Source: a virus. From it: 30,387 nt of DNA. The position numbers and the translations under genes are program-made. Under the pieces are notes generated by a model, which saw nothing but the letters and a program-made list of their open reading frames with translations, was not told where the DNA came from and did no database searches. This document shows, piece after piece, positions 1 through 8,922 of this stretch. Location of the stretch: IMG/VR virus record IMGVR_UViG_3300042691_024634, positions 1-30,387 of that record, one strand, 5' to 3'. Each line of letters begins with the position of its first letter. The first letter of the stretch is position 1.

Positions 1-295
1 CATTGTAAACTTCAGTAAGTGGCGAACGGTCGTTATCGTTTTTCTCAGGGTCATATAGTTTTACCCATTGTCCGTTAACTTGAATCTCGTGATACCAAAC
101 CTCTACAAATGGGGATGAACCGTCTTTTGTAGGAAGGATTCGGATTCTTTTTTGTGCAGATTTTTCGTTTTTTTGAAGAATTGCTGAAAAATACCTTTTC
201 AATCTGTCTACTTGTGAAATGTTTTGTCTCTGTGGACTTGCTGGCTGTGAATTTTTCTCATACTGCGCCAATACAGCATCTAATGGACTTGACAT
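1..295 (-). CDS. gp32-like single-stranded DNA-binding protein, N-terminal part (cut by window edge)
   Basis: An open frame starts at the ATG at 295-293 and runs off the left edge, giving 98 residues. After about 45 residues of polar N-terminus it reads RIRILPTKDGSSPFVEVW, then H-x-I-x-x-NGQWVKLYDP. This resembles the start of the T4 gp32 OB-fold core, which has an RFLPSK...PF segment, then NHGFKKNGKWY. gp32 coats single-stranded DNA during replication, recombination and repair. The zinc ligands and acidic C-tail lie outside the window. It is the first gene after a terminator (371-397) and has its own candidate promoter at 336-366, so it is probably expressed separately from the structural block. 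The identification rests on a short N-terminal match only. Confidence 0.7.
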   Translation of the reverse strand, partial: MSSPLDAVLAQYEKNSQPASPQRQNISQVDRLKRYFSAILQKNEKSAQKRIRILPTKDGSSPFVEVWYHEIQVNGQWVKLYDPEKNDNDRSPLTEVYN

Positions 296-335
296 AATTT
301 GTTTTTTTTAAAATTTATTACTCTTTTATCTAACC

Positions 336-366
336 AAAAGATAGTCATAAACTCAAAAAAGTCAAA
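336..366 (-). promoter_or_regulatory. Candidate Bacteroidota-type (-33/-7) promoter for the SSB gene
   Basis: On the minus strand TTTG (366-363) is followed after 19 nt by TATCTTTT (343-336). The known Bacteroides consensus is TTTG, 19-21 nt, TAnnTTTG, so this matches all but the last base. It begins just after the upstream terminator and leaves a leader of about 40 nt before the ATG at 295. It differs from the TATTTAT element upstream of the structural genes, consistent with use of the host sigma factor for a replication gene. Inference from pattern only. Confidence 0.4.
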
Positions 367-370
367 TAAA

Positions 371-397
371 AAAAGGGGTATCGTAGACACCCCTTTC
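371..397 (-). terminator. Rho-independent terminator ending the leftward structural block
   Basis: The arms 389-396 and 372-379 form an 8-bp stem (AAAGGGGT with ACCCCTTT) around a 9-nt loop. Read on the minus strand it runs into a T-rich tract (368-374, then ATTT). It lies 23 nt beyond the stop of the 233-aa gene and before the SSB promoter. On the plus strand no T tract follows, so it acts leftward. Confidence 0.75.
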
Positions 398-419
398 TCA
401 CACACTATAAAATCATTTA

Positions 420-1121
420 TTACATTTCATCTTCTTGTTGAAAGTCGTTAAATGTTTTCTTAACTTCATTTGCTGAAAAGTTTTCTACATCATCAGAAGT
501 TAATACATATTCATTTTTACCTGTTTCTTCCATTTCATCTTTTTTGTCATCAAAGAAATCAGTTAATTTTTGATTGTATGGGTAAGAGTCCAAAGAACGT
601 AACATTAGTTTTTCTTCAGGGGTTTTATCTCTGTACTTGTCAAATTTAGTTTCCAATGAATTAATTTTATTCATAATATCATCCATGTGTTGTAACTTTT
701 TTTCTAAATCATCTAACTTGGAAAACATGCTATTCATAAACTCTTCTTGTTTATTTTTAATTTCCTCTTGATTTGTAACTAAGTCTGTAATATCAACCTC
801 TTCAGTTTCTTCTTCACCTCCTTTATCGTCCCCTACTTCTTCAATATCAGGGTCTTTTTCTACATCTATAGGTTCAGGCACTTCAGTTGCCCCTCCAGCA
901 TCTCCTCCTCCTTCAGCAGGGGGTGCTGCCGCGTCTCCTCCTGGTGGTGGAGGCGGTGCTGCCGCATCATCACCCGGAGGTGGTGGAGGTGGTGCAGCTG
1001 CGTCACCCGGAGGTGGTGGTGCTGCAGCTAATGGGTCTTCAGGTGGTGCTTGTTCATTAATATACGCATTGATTTGATTGAATCTTTTTAGTTCCTCCAA
1101 AATTTTCTTATCTATACTCAT
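420..1121 (-). CDS. Pro/Ala-rich, acidic coiled-coil protein, probable virion component (233 aa)
   Basis: I cannot assign a family with certainty. Residues 1-24 form a charged helix containing I-N-E followed by Q. Residues about 25-80 are low complexity, with repeated proline runs separated by GDAAA-type spacers. Residues about 84-110 are strongly acidic. Residues about 112-165 show heptad-like spacing of I, L, M and F typical of a coiled coil (MFSKLDDLEKKLQHMDDIM). The tail ends with SLDSYPYNQKLTDFF and an acidic C-terminus. It is the last gene of the leftward structural block, 13 nt behind the 75-aa gene and 23 nt ahead of the terminator. The extended linker plus coiled coil would suit a fibre, whisker or scaffold-type protein, but that is inference. 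Confidence 0.75.
   Translation of the reverse strand: MSIDKKILEELKRFNQINAYINEQAPPEDPLAAAPPPPGDAAAPPPPPPGDDAAAPPPPPGGDAAAPPAEGGGDAGGATEVPEPIDVEKDPDIEEVGDDKGGEEETEEVDITDLVTNQEEIKNKQEEFMNSMFSKLDDLEKKLQHMDDIMNKINSLETKFDKYRDKTPEEKLMLRSLDSYPYNQKLTDFFDDKKDEMEETGKNEYVLTSDDVENFSANEVKKTFNDFQQEDEM
872..1049 (-). repeat. Proline-run / GDAAA coding repeat in the 233-aa protein
   Basis: About three imperfect units encode four to six prolines followed by GD or GDD and then AAA, after which a Gly/Ala-rich stretch follows. The DNA is locally GC-rich (GGAGGTGGTGG-type runs on the plus strand), unlike its AT-rich surroundings. Such runs are prone to slippage, so length variation between relatives is likely. 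Confidence 0.75.
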
Positions 1122-1134
1122 TTTAGTAAAAATT

Positions 1135-1362
1135 TTATCCGTTTAATAATGTTTTAACACCTGTGGGTGTTTCAACTTTTAATGTTCTGTTTGTTTTTAC
1201 GGTGTTATCAAATCTTTCAATTAATCCGTCTTTCATTCTAATAGTGTAACAATCACCAGTATCCAAGTCACAAACTTGCTTATGGTCGTTATCTATTTGT
1301 TTTTCACTGATTCTTGTGTCTTTTCTCAAGTAATCATCTAATAAACTTTTTACATTGCTCAT
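1135..1362 (-). CDS. Small conserved-looking protein of unknown function (75 aa)
   Basis: An unrecognised 75-residue protein. It has a charged helical start (SLLDDYLRKDTRISEKQID), a CDLDTGDCYTI segment whose two cysteines are six residues apart, and a beta-like C-terminus. It lies between the 2405-aa giant gene (33-nt gap) and the 233-aa coiled-coil gene (13-nt gap), in the same orientation, so it is probably co-transcribed with virion genes. A TATTTAT element lies 16 nt upstream of the ATG. The close cysteine pair could bind metal or form a disulfide, but no full metal-site motif is visible. Confidence 0.7.
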   Translation of the reverse strand: MSNVKSLLDDYLRKDTRISEKQIDNDHKQVCDLDTGDCYTIRMKDGLIERFDNTVKTNRTLKVETPTGVKTLLNG

Positions 1363-1378
1363 AGTTCTAATTTTATAT

Positions 1379-1385
1379 ATAAATA
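1379..1385 (-). promoter_or_regulatory. TATTTAT element upstream of the 75-aa gene
   Basis: TATTTAT in sense orientation, 16 nt before the ATG at 1362, followed by ATATAAAATTAG. It closely matches the element upstream of the sheath gene. Candidate phage late promoter; see the finding on the whole set. Confidence 0.45.
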
Positions 1386-1395
1386 TGTTCTTATT

Positions 1396-4300
1396 TTAAA
1401 TTGTTGAGAATACTTCGTAGAACGAGGTGAAAATATTTACGTAATCTTGATACCCAGGTAATAAACCTGCATCATATTGACCCAAAACATAATCTTTTAT
1501 TTGTTGAGCACTTAATGCGGGGGGCCCGAACGCAATAGGTGTGTCCCAAGTTGTATAGGCAAATTGAGCAAGAGCTTTACCGTAAGACTTAACATCATTA
1601 GTATCAGGATTCAATGTTTTCAAATTATCAATTATCGGAAGTAATGGTGTAAAGAAAGATACCATAAATTCTGTAGATGTAGTATTTGCAGTAAAACTTG
1701 CCAACGCTCTTGGGGTTCCTTGTATTTCAACACAAACTTGTTCTTTTAAATACGTATCCATACCAGCACTGAATTTATTCTCTGTAGAAATTTCATAAAA
1801 ATTAAGATTAGTCACTTCTATTGATGTTGCTGCGTCGTTATAACTATTCAAAGGTCTAGTATTTATAAGACCCATAAGTAGTGCTCTTAATTTGGCATTA
1901 TTAGTAGCGTTACTGATAATTGGTAATAGTTGTTCTATAGTGTAAATGGATTTACTAACATTTACAAATGGTAAAGTTTGGTATTTTGTAACTTCAAGAC
2001 ATTTATCGGTTGAAGACTGCACCGTATTAACCACCGGGTCTGTTATAATTTGTGTTTCTTTTTCTGTTGGTGTTTTTTGTACTACAATTTTTTCTTTATA
2101 TGCTTGAAGTAATTTTGCATTTGTATTGATAACCAAGTTATCCACATTAGGTAAACTATATTTTGGTATCCTTGTTCCTTTGAAATCAGTAGTGAATGAG
2201 TTTTCACTTATGTTATGAGTCACTTCATAAATCCAATATGGTCCATAAAATAATGGTATATGTCTCAATACAAAATACATTGTTGGTTGAATCATAACAT
2301 TACCCATACCTTTAACACCACAACTATACGACCTTGATTTGTATATACTATACATTGATACAGATTGTTGTGCAACTTTGTCTCCAGCCACTGAACTACC
2401 AATATCAGCAAACACTTTGAAAGACTCTGAAGTATTCTTCATTTCTGACATATCCAATGATACGTCTTTGAATATACTTTGGTTTTGAATGCCAAAATCT
2501 ACGCTAAACCCAACTACTCTATTTGTTTTTGAATAATCTCTATTTGGGTCAGAAACTCTTAAAGGGTTGTCAGCAATTCTTAAATCAAAACTATCGTCAT
2601 CAAATCTAATAAAAGAATTCTCTTTTGGTTTGGGATACTCTGAAGGATTACCCATATATAAACAAAGGAACTTAGGACTTGAATCTGTGTAATCAACTTC
2701 TAAATATGTACCAAACAATGAGTTAGGTATGTCTATATCAATTGGTTTACCATTTTTAAGCGCCTGTTGTATTCCATAGAAATTAATATATGCTGGCATT
2801 GCAAAGAACATAAATTGATTGTCACTTAATATGTTACTTACAACTGTCATCAAGTTCAAATCAGGATTTGTTTTAACATCCAACCTTTTTATAACTTGGT
2901 CAATGTCAACAACAAACGTATCTCCGATATCACTATTTGCTCTATCCATAAATAAGAAATCTTCAAATAGTGTTACATATTTTAAATCAGAACCTGCAAT
3001 CCACTTATCATTAAACGCCTTTAATGTGTTATACAATGTAAGTTTACCAACATCACCTGAAACTGCACTTGCCGTTTCATTTGTTGTAACAGTAATTTCT
3101 TTAAGGTTTTTATTTAAACTGGTAAATGTTTGAGTTAAAATTTTATCTTGTAATGTGTTTTGTTCTGTTAAAAAGTTATCAATTAAAGTTGTAAACTTTT
3201 GTTTGTTCAATGTAGGGTCTTGTAACTTTTTTGTAGCATATAATCTTATTATTGGTGCCAACTGTTCAATATTTTCTGATGTAAATGCGATATTCATATC
3301 AATAAAGAAATCAGCAATATATGACTTATCTGAACCTTGTAATGGTGTAACATTTTGTTGAACATTCAATGGTTGTTGTATTGGGTTTGATATTACAGGT
3401 TCAGTTGAAACTATCGCTTGAAGTTTCAATGGACTATCAAAATTTGTTGGTGCATTTGGATAATAAGTAACAACCATCTGATACAACCCAGTTGTATTAC
3501 CATTTACTTCACAAACAAAAGTATTGTTTGTTGTATTACCTGTTGTTATAACTCCTGTTACTAAATTTGTATTGTCATTTATATCTGAGTTATTTTTATA
3601 AAAAGAAATGTTTCCAACTTTATTAATATTAAAATTAGGGTCTCCATCTATTTTATATACTTGATACCCAACTCCTGGTTTTACAACATTAATGTAGTTG
3701 TAGTTACTTGGGATGTTTAAATCTAATGGTGGAATAATACTTGCCGAATCTCCAACTAACTTCAACTGATATGAGTTTGTTAAATTTGATTGTGGACAAT
3801 TTAAATATGTTTGAAAATAACTTGAACAATATGTTTCAGGTGAAGATGCCTTATTAGAAACAGCACTTGAACCTAAATAATTATATGTCGTTGTTAAACT
3901 ATTATTATTTGCTATTTTTTTAGCACAAAAGAATTTTTTGTTCCCGCTGTTATCTAAAGATTCGATAAATAATATTTTTCCTTTTGATTTGAATGTTGAT
4001 TCAATACCATCATAATTCACACGGTCAATTATATTATAATTGTTAGGATTAGTAATATTGAATTGTTGTCCGGTACACAAATCTTGGAATGTATATTTAT
4101 CTTGTCCACTTACGGGTGGTGAATATGCCGGTAACGTTCCGTCAAATTCATCAAATAAATTAAGGTTTGGAAACTCTGGTTGTATTTCAGTTTGATATTC
4201 AATCCCCGCATCATATGAAAATCCTAAATATAATCTCAGTGTTTTCCAAGCATCTAAATTTTGTGTATAACTTTGTAGTACTGTCACGTTTGTTCCGTCA

Positions 4301-7300
4301 CCAGCAAGAGTTGCTGGTACATAAGGGTCAAATGTTAATTTATCTTTTTCAGGAACAAATGTTTGTAATGAAGAAAAAGAATTAAAAAGTAACCTATCAA
4401 ACTTACCAGGGTTTCCAATTTTTAAAACACAATCAAATTTTAAAAATTCATCAACAGCCTTTGTAAACTCAACAATTTGTTTTTGCCCTAAAGTTTTACC
4501 ATCAGTATCTTCACCAACAAAAGTTAAACCCGTCTTGTTTACCAAAAACAAGTTTTTTAATACTGTATGTAATCTTTTTTGACTTAAATTTTTTACTTTA
4601 TTTGGGTCACTATATGTTGGGTCTATTATTTCATCTTGTAATAGTAAGTCGTTCCCTGTTGGATTTGGGTTACAAAATGCTAAAAACTTTTTTTCAAATT
4701 CGTCCAACATTTTAACATCAAAAATAGAAAAAAGTTTTTCAAAATCCCACCCCCCAGTACTATAACTATCAAACTCTTCGGTTGGTCTTATAACATCCAA
4801 ACCTTCAACATATCCAAAGTTTGGTACCGCCCACAATGCCCTTACTGAACCGTCATAAACAAAAGGGTTGTTATTAAGTTCTATTGTTATAGTGTTATTA
4901 TTATTGACACATTCAAAAATAGCTTCATCAATTGGTATCCCTCCCATAGATGGGTAAACCATAACATACTGTTGATTGTTATCTGTAATTTCTGAATAAG
5001 AATAGTAGTTTACTTTAAGAAGTGACCTGTTTGGGTTTTGTGGGTCAAAACCAAAATTCAAATAATTTGTTGCATTATTATTTTTTCCAATTCTAAAGTT
5101 GTTTTCAGTATAAGCTGTTAAAAAATCATTTTGAGTGTACCCAGTAAATAAATCTTTACCTGTAACAAAGTAATGAACACTATTTATTACATTTGGATAA
5201 AATCCTGTTCCTATTATATCTTTTGTTTGTATTGAAGGTGTAGGAAATTGTTCTGTAACTTGTAAATTAATATTTTGTGAATTTCCACTATAGTCAGGAA
5301 CAACATATGTTTTTGTTATTGCTGAAGTAATTGGGTCATAATTTTTTATATAGTCAAAACTTTTTTGTGTATTTTCTAATATATCTACATTTTCTAAAAC
5401 AAATCTTTTATATCTATGCCAAATTGAACCGTATTTTAATACCCAAGCATATGGTAATTGGTGAATTGCAGAATACTTTTTTAAAGTTTCAGCCAAATTA
5501 GATAAGTTTGTTAAACTACCATCACTTTCAATATTATAAATACCCTCATTTTGTAAACTATTAAAAACAAGTGAATTTAGAAAAATATAACCTAATGCGA
5601 CGTATGGATTTTGAACACCATTTTTTTGTTTTTCAACACCATCCAATAATGAGTTAATAAAATATGGGGTATTTAATAACGATGTTGTTTTATTAGAAAT
5701 GGTGTTACCTGAGTAATTAGGTGTAAAATTTGTGCGTTCTGTAATATAGTTACCATCCTCGTTATCATCTCTATATTCATAATATGATTTCAAAAGATTT
5801 CTTGTTGTTACTGGTACATTATTTTCTTCTGAAATATAAGATTGATTATAATTTTTTAATGGGGAAGGGTCAAATATTGAAATGTTTTTATATTTTTCAG
5901 TTTCATTTATTCTTGCTATTGTTTTTTTGTCATCTAAATATACAAATACTTTTGTTGTGTCGTTTAATTCTAAAATACTAGTTTCTGAATAAACGGATGT
6001 CGGATTAAAAACAAATGGATATGTGTCCAAAAAATTGGTTTTATTTGTTTCAGTGCTCTCCAAATAAGATTTAAGAGTTTTTGCTAAAGGTAAGTCTGAA
6101 CTAATTTGAACTGACCTATTACTTAAAGTATCAATACTATAGATTCCGCTTGAATCGTTTACTTGGTTTTGTAAATAAGGTGTTCTGTAAAGTCTTCTAA
6201 TAAATGTTTCCCAACTTTCACCAGTACCATCGTTTGATATTTTCTTTAAGTAATCAATATATGTGTTAAATGTAAACTTGTAGTTTTTTAATAATTGATT
6301 TAATTCAATACTATCACCAATTGAAAGTTCAACGTTTTTACTTTCAATGTCTCCATATAATTGGTCAACTTTTAGTTTTGATGCTAACGCAACATCAAGT
6401 TTACTATAGTTTGCAGCAATATATGTTCTTTCAAATAATTCATAAAAGAATGGAATTGCAACAAGGTCTTGATATGGTGGTGTTTTGAATGGAAACTCAA
6501 GTGCGTTTGCAGAAACATAACTACTGTAGTCTGCAGGGTTATTATAAACGTTTGCAGTTACAGGTTTTGCAGTCTCTGTTGTTCCTTTCAGATATGCTTC
6601 AACAAATCCAATTTCAGGCCAAATTTTGTAATCAAACGCTCTTGTTTGTTTAATTATTTTTGGGTCACCAGGATATTGAATAACATATAAATCTCTTTGG
6701 TCTGCTTGTTTTTCTTTAACAAAATAAAGAGGCCAAGGATAAATTACATTATCTTGACTTAATTGCCCATTTGTATATTGAATTGCATCTTTACCATCAA
6801 CAGAAAAGTTTTTATCAGGAGGTAACACTGAAGTTAATCTTGTTGGGTCTTGCCTTACATCCCAAGCTCCTTGATGGACATCTTCCATTAATCTATAAAA
6901 TGCATCTGCTCCTGCAAATATAATAGCAAATATATTTCTGATTGTTGGTTTGAACCCAAGACCTCCGCTATCAGGATTTTTAAGTGCTCTATCTGCTAAA
7001 ACTTGTGCTAATATTTTTTCAATTATTTCCTCGTTTGTGTTTAAGGTTTTGTCAATGTTATCAATTTTATCTAAAAAACTATTTGGTTCATACGTACCAT
7101 CAGAAATTCGTCTATCACCAAACACATAAAAAAAACTATTATCTTCAACAATGTTTCCATTTGCATCCAACACCTTTTTGAATAACTCAGCATTTTTTTC
7201 TTCATCCAACTTAAACTTTTCAAATTCTGATATACCATCTGTTGTTGTTATATCAAGTTGTTTTCCTGTTCTATAATAATATGTTTTTATTATGTCACTA

Positions 7301-8613
7301 CTGTTATTTAACCAAGAAGAAAAATCTAAGGTTTTCAATACGTCTTTTAGTTGTATGTCCACATTAATTTCGTACTCACCTCCCGAACCAAATGTGGCAT
7401 TGTTTTTTAATTGTTGTGTAAAAAATTCAATCCTTTCTTGAACTTTGGTTTCGTAGTCTTTTTGTGTTTGTTCACTTATGTCTTTTTTGTATGGATAATA
7501 AATAAGGTTACCAACAACATAATAACTTGAGTTATCTAAGAAGTTATTGATTGAGTTTGTATAAACACTTTCTCTTAATTTTGAAAGGTTGTATCTATAA
7601 TCCGCAATATCGTTTAACTTAGAAAAATCACCTTTGTTTTTAGCATCTTCTTCAGCCTTTTTTGCATAATTACTTGACCTTGCAATAAATTCTTCAATTG
7701 ATATAGGAGGAAAGTTTGCGTCTAACAAACCTTTTCTTTTATAGATATCATAAACCTCTTCTAACTTTTGTCTTCCTTTATATGTGTTTTTTGTGGTAAC
7801 AGTATTGTTTGCAACATCCTTAGTTGTAATTTCAGTATTGTACATTTTGGGAGCGGTAATAGAATACTGAAGAGGAGTATCAAAAAGAAGTGCAGTAAAT
7901 TTACCAACAAGTTTCAAACTAATTTGAAAGTTACCTTTTGCAGAATCAAATCTTGAATTAAACGACAACAAAGACAAACGATATCTAATCGCCTTTCCGT
8001 AATAACCTTTTAAGGTCAAATAGAATAGAGGATATGGAAAATTAAAAAATGCAGAATATATAGAGTTTTCTCCTTGTTCAAAAAGAGCTCTTCCTTGTAT
8101 ATCTGTCATTTCAATATTTACTTCAGGCACTCCCGTTCCTTTAATGTTTACTGAAATACTATTTATACCCAACATTTGAGTATCTTCATATTTTGTTACA
8201 GAGTTTTTAAATCTTGGTTTCCCATCGTTTTGAACAATTTGTTCTGATTTTTGATTTAACCCTTGTCCCAATCTTGATTCAAGACCTGTTATTTGGTCAG
8301 ACCAACTTGTATCAAATTGTTTTTTTCCCTTTGGTTGTAAGAAATTTAATTTTAAATCATCTTGACCATTGAACAATGTTGCAATAGTTGTGTTTACAAC
8401 TGGTGAATCAAAACTTTCACCAATTGCAAGTTTTGTTCTTGGAATAATAAACGTTTCAAGATTTGCATAATATACCAAGTCTTCTTGGTCTACAAATCTT
8501 GGCGTAGGTTTATTTTCAACGTCATATATCTCATTTGGATTTACAACGATTATATTGTCGTAGTCTGTTTCAACAAATATTTTTTTAGTTTGAGCAATTC
8601 TTTTATCTGCCAT
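1396..8613 (-). CDS. Giant baseplate hub-like structural protein (2405 aa)
   Basis: One of two giant tail genes. Residues about 150-256 (INSISVNIKG to TAPKMY), with FPYPLFYLTLKGYYGKA in the middle, resemble the tube-forming part of phage baseplate hub proteins. Near the C-terminus, about 2094-2140, the sequence GNVMIQPTMYFVLRHI then GPYWIYEVTHN and TTDFKGTR resembles the later beta-domain of gp27/VgrG-type hubs. The roughly 1800 residues between are Asn/Tyr/Thr-rich and unassigned. I see no catalytic motif. Its start overlaps the end of the 105-aa LysM gene by 11 nt, suggesting translational coupling. T4 gp27 is only about 390 residues, so this would be a greatly enlarged hub or a fusion of hub and periphery. 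Virion role likely; exact T4 counterpart uncertain. Confidence 0.7.
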   Translation of the reverse strand: MADKRIAQTKKIFVETDYDNIIVVNPNEIYDVENKPTPRFVDQEDLVYYANLETFIIPRTKLAIGESFDSPVVNTTIATLFNGQDDLKLNFLQPKGKKQFDTSWSDQITGLESRLGQGLNQKSEQIVQNDGKPRFKNSVTKYEDTQMLGINSISVNIKGTGVPEVNIEMTDIQGRALFEQGENSIYSAFFNFPYPLFYLTLKGYYGKAIRYRLSLLSFNSRFDSAKGNFQISLKLVGKFTALLFDTPLQYSITAPKMYNTEITTKDVANNTVTTKNTYKGRQKLEEVYDIYKRKGLLDANFPPISIEEFIARSSNYAKKAEEDAKNKGDFSKLNDIADYRYNLSKLRESVYTNSINNFLDNSSYYVVGNLIYYPYKKDISEQTQKDYETKVQERIEFFTQQLKNNATFGSGGEYEINVDIQLKDVLKTLDFSSWLNNSSDIIKTYYYRTGKQLDITTTDGISEFEKFKLDEEKNAELFKKVLDANGNIVEDNSFFYVFGDRRISDGTYEPNSFLDKIDNIDKTLNTNEEIIEKILAQVLADRALKNPDSGGLGFKPTIRNIFAIIFAGADAFYRLMEDVHQGAWDVRQDPTRLTSVLPPDKNFSVDGKDAIQYTNGQLSQDNVIYPWPLYFVKEKQADQRDLYVIQYPGDPKIIKQTRAFDYKIWPEIGFVEAYLKGTTETAKPVTANVYNNPADYSSYVSANALEFPFKTPPYQDLVAIPFFYELFERTYIAANYSKLDVALASKLKVDQLYGDIESKNVELSIGDSIELNQLLKNYKFTFNTYIDYLKKISNDGTGESWETFIRRLYRTPYLQNQVNDSSGIYSIDTLSNRSVQISSDLPLAKTLKSYLESTETNKTNFLDTYPFVFNPTSVYSETSILELNDTTKVFVYLDDKKTIARINETEKYKNISIFDPSPLKNYNQSYISEENNVPVTTRNLLKSYYEYRDDNEDGNYITERTNFTPNYSGNTISNKTTSLLNTPYFINSLLDGVEKQKNGVQNPYVALGYIFLNSLVFNSLQNEGIYNIESDGSLTNLSNLAETLKKYSAIHQLPYAWVLKYGSIWHRYKRFVLENVDILENTQKSFDYIKNYDPITSAITKTYVVPDYSGNSQNINLQVTEQFPTPSIQTKDIIGTGFYPNVINSVHYFVTGKDLFTGYTQNDFLTAYTENNFRIGKNNNATNYLNFGFDPQNPNRSLLKVNYYSYSEITDNNQQYVMVYPSMGGIPIDEAIFECVNNNNTITIELNNNPFVYDGSVRALWAVPNFGYVEGLDVIRPTEEFDSYSTGGWDFEKLFSIFDVKMLDEFEKKFLAFCNPNPTGNDLLLQDEIIDPTYSDPNKVKNLSQKRLHTVLKNLFLVNKTGLTFVGEDTDGKTLGQKQIVEFTKAVDEFLKFDCVLKIGNPGKFDRLLFNSFSSLQTFVPEKDKLTFDPYVPATLAGDGTNVTVLQSYTQNLDAWKTLRLYLGFSYDAGIEYQTEIQPEFPNLNLFDEFDGTLPAYSPPVSGQDKYTFQDLCTGQQFNITNPNNYNIIDRVNYDGIESTFKSKGKILFIESLDNSGNKKFFCAKKIANNNSLTTTYNYLGSSAVSNKASSPETYCSSYFQTYLNCPQSNLTNSYQLKLVGDSASIIPPLDLNIPSNYNYINVVKPGVGYQVYKIDGDPNFNINKVGNISFYKNNSDINDNTNLVTGVITTGNTTNNTFVCEVNGNTTGLYQMVVTYYPNAPTNFDSPLKLQAIVSTEPVISNPIQQPLNVQQNVTPLQGSDKSYIADFFIDMNIAFTSENIEQLAPIIRLYATKKLQDPTLNKQKFTTLIDNFLTEQNTLQDKILTQTFTSLNKNLKEITVTTNETASAVSGDVGKLTLYNTLKAFNDKWIAGSDLKYVTLFEDFLFMDRANSDIGDTFVVDIDQVIKRLDVKTNPDLNLMTVVSNILSDNQFMFFAMPAYINFYGIQQALKNGKPIDIDIPNSLFGTYLEVDYTDSSPKFLCLYMGNPSEYPKPKENSFIRFDDDSFDLRIADNPLRVSDPNRDYSKTNRVVGFSVDFGIQNQSIFKDVSLDMSEMKNTSESFKVFADIGSSVAGDKVAQQSVSMYSIYKSRSYSCGVKGMGNVMIQPTMYFVLRHIPLFYGPYWIYEVTHNISENSFTTDFKGTRIPKYSLPNVDNLVINTNAKLLQAYKEKIVVQKTPTEKETQIITDPVVNTVQSSTDKCLEVTKYQTLPFVNVSKSIYTIEQLLPIISNATNNAKLRALLMGLINTRPLNSYNDAATSIEVTNLNFYEISTENKFSAGMDTYLKEQVCVEIQGTPRALASFTANTTSTEFMVSFFTPLLPIIDNLKTLNPDTNDVKSYGKALAQFAYTTWDTPIAFGPPALSAQQIKDYVLGQYDAGLLPGYQDYVNIFTSFYEVFSTI

Positions 8614-8920
8614 AATAAAAAATATGTGTATCTAATGCGGATTTGTAGTCTTGAAGGGCGGCAACTAATGGAAAAGGTATAACTATAATTGTTCCATCAG
8701 GAATATTTGTTTCCAATCCTCCAAAATTTGGGTTTGCCATCATAATTAACCAACCAAAATAAGGTGCACCATATTTTTCAAAACTTATTTTATCCAATCT
8801 ACTTTTATTTTTTACATAAACATATTTTTGGTCTGTTGTTCTTTGTGGTAAGTTCAAAAACGGGACTACTGTCTGACTTCCGTTGATTAGAAAATTTTGA
8901 TATCTATTATAATATTGCAT
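8603..8920 (-). CDS. LysM-type baseplate protein, gp53-like (105 aa)
   Basis: The core, about residues 33-85, reads as a LysM fold: a beta start (KYVYVKNKSRLDKISFEKYG), a helix-turn with PYFGWLIMMANPN, then IPDGTIIVIPFP. Small LysM proteins of this kind (T4 gp53, P2 gpX) sit in contractile baseplates next to the hub or wedge. It begins 2 nt after the stop of the 2155-aa gene and overlaps the start of the 2405-aa gene by 11 nt, so the three genes form a tight translational unit. T4 gp53 is 196 residues, so this is a short version close to the gpX type. The LysM assignment is fairly firm; gp53 versus gpX is not settled. Confidence 0.7.
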   Translation of the reverse strand: MQYYNRYQNFLINGSQTVVPFLNLPQRTTDQKYVYVKNKSRLDKISFEKYGAPYFGWLIMMANPNFGGLETNIPDGTIIVIPFPLVAALQDYKSALDTHIFYYGR

Positions 8921-8922
8921 AA

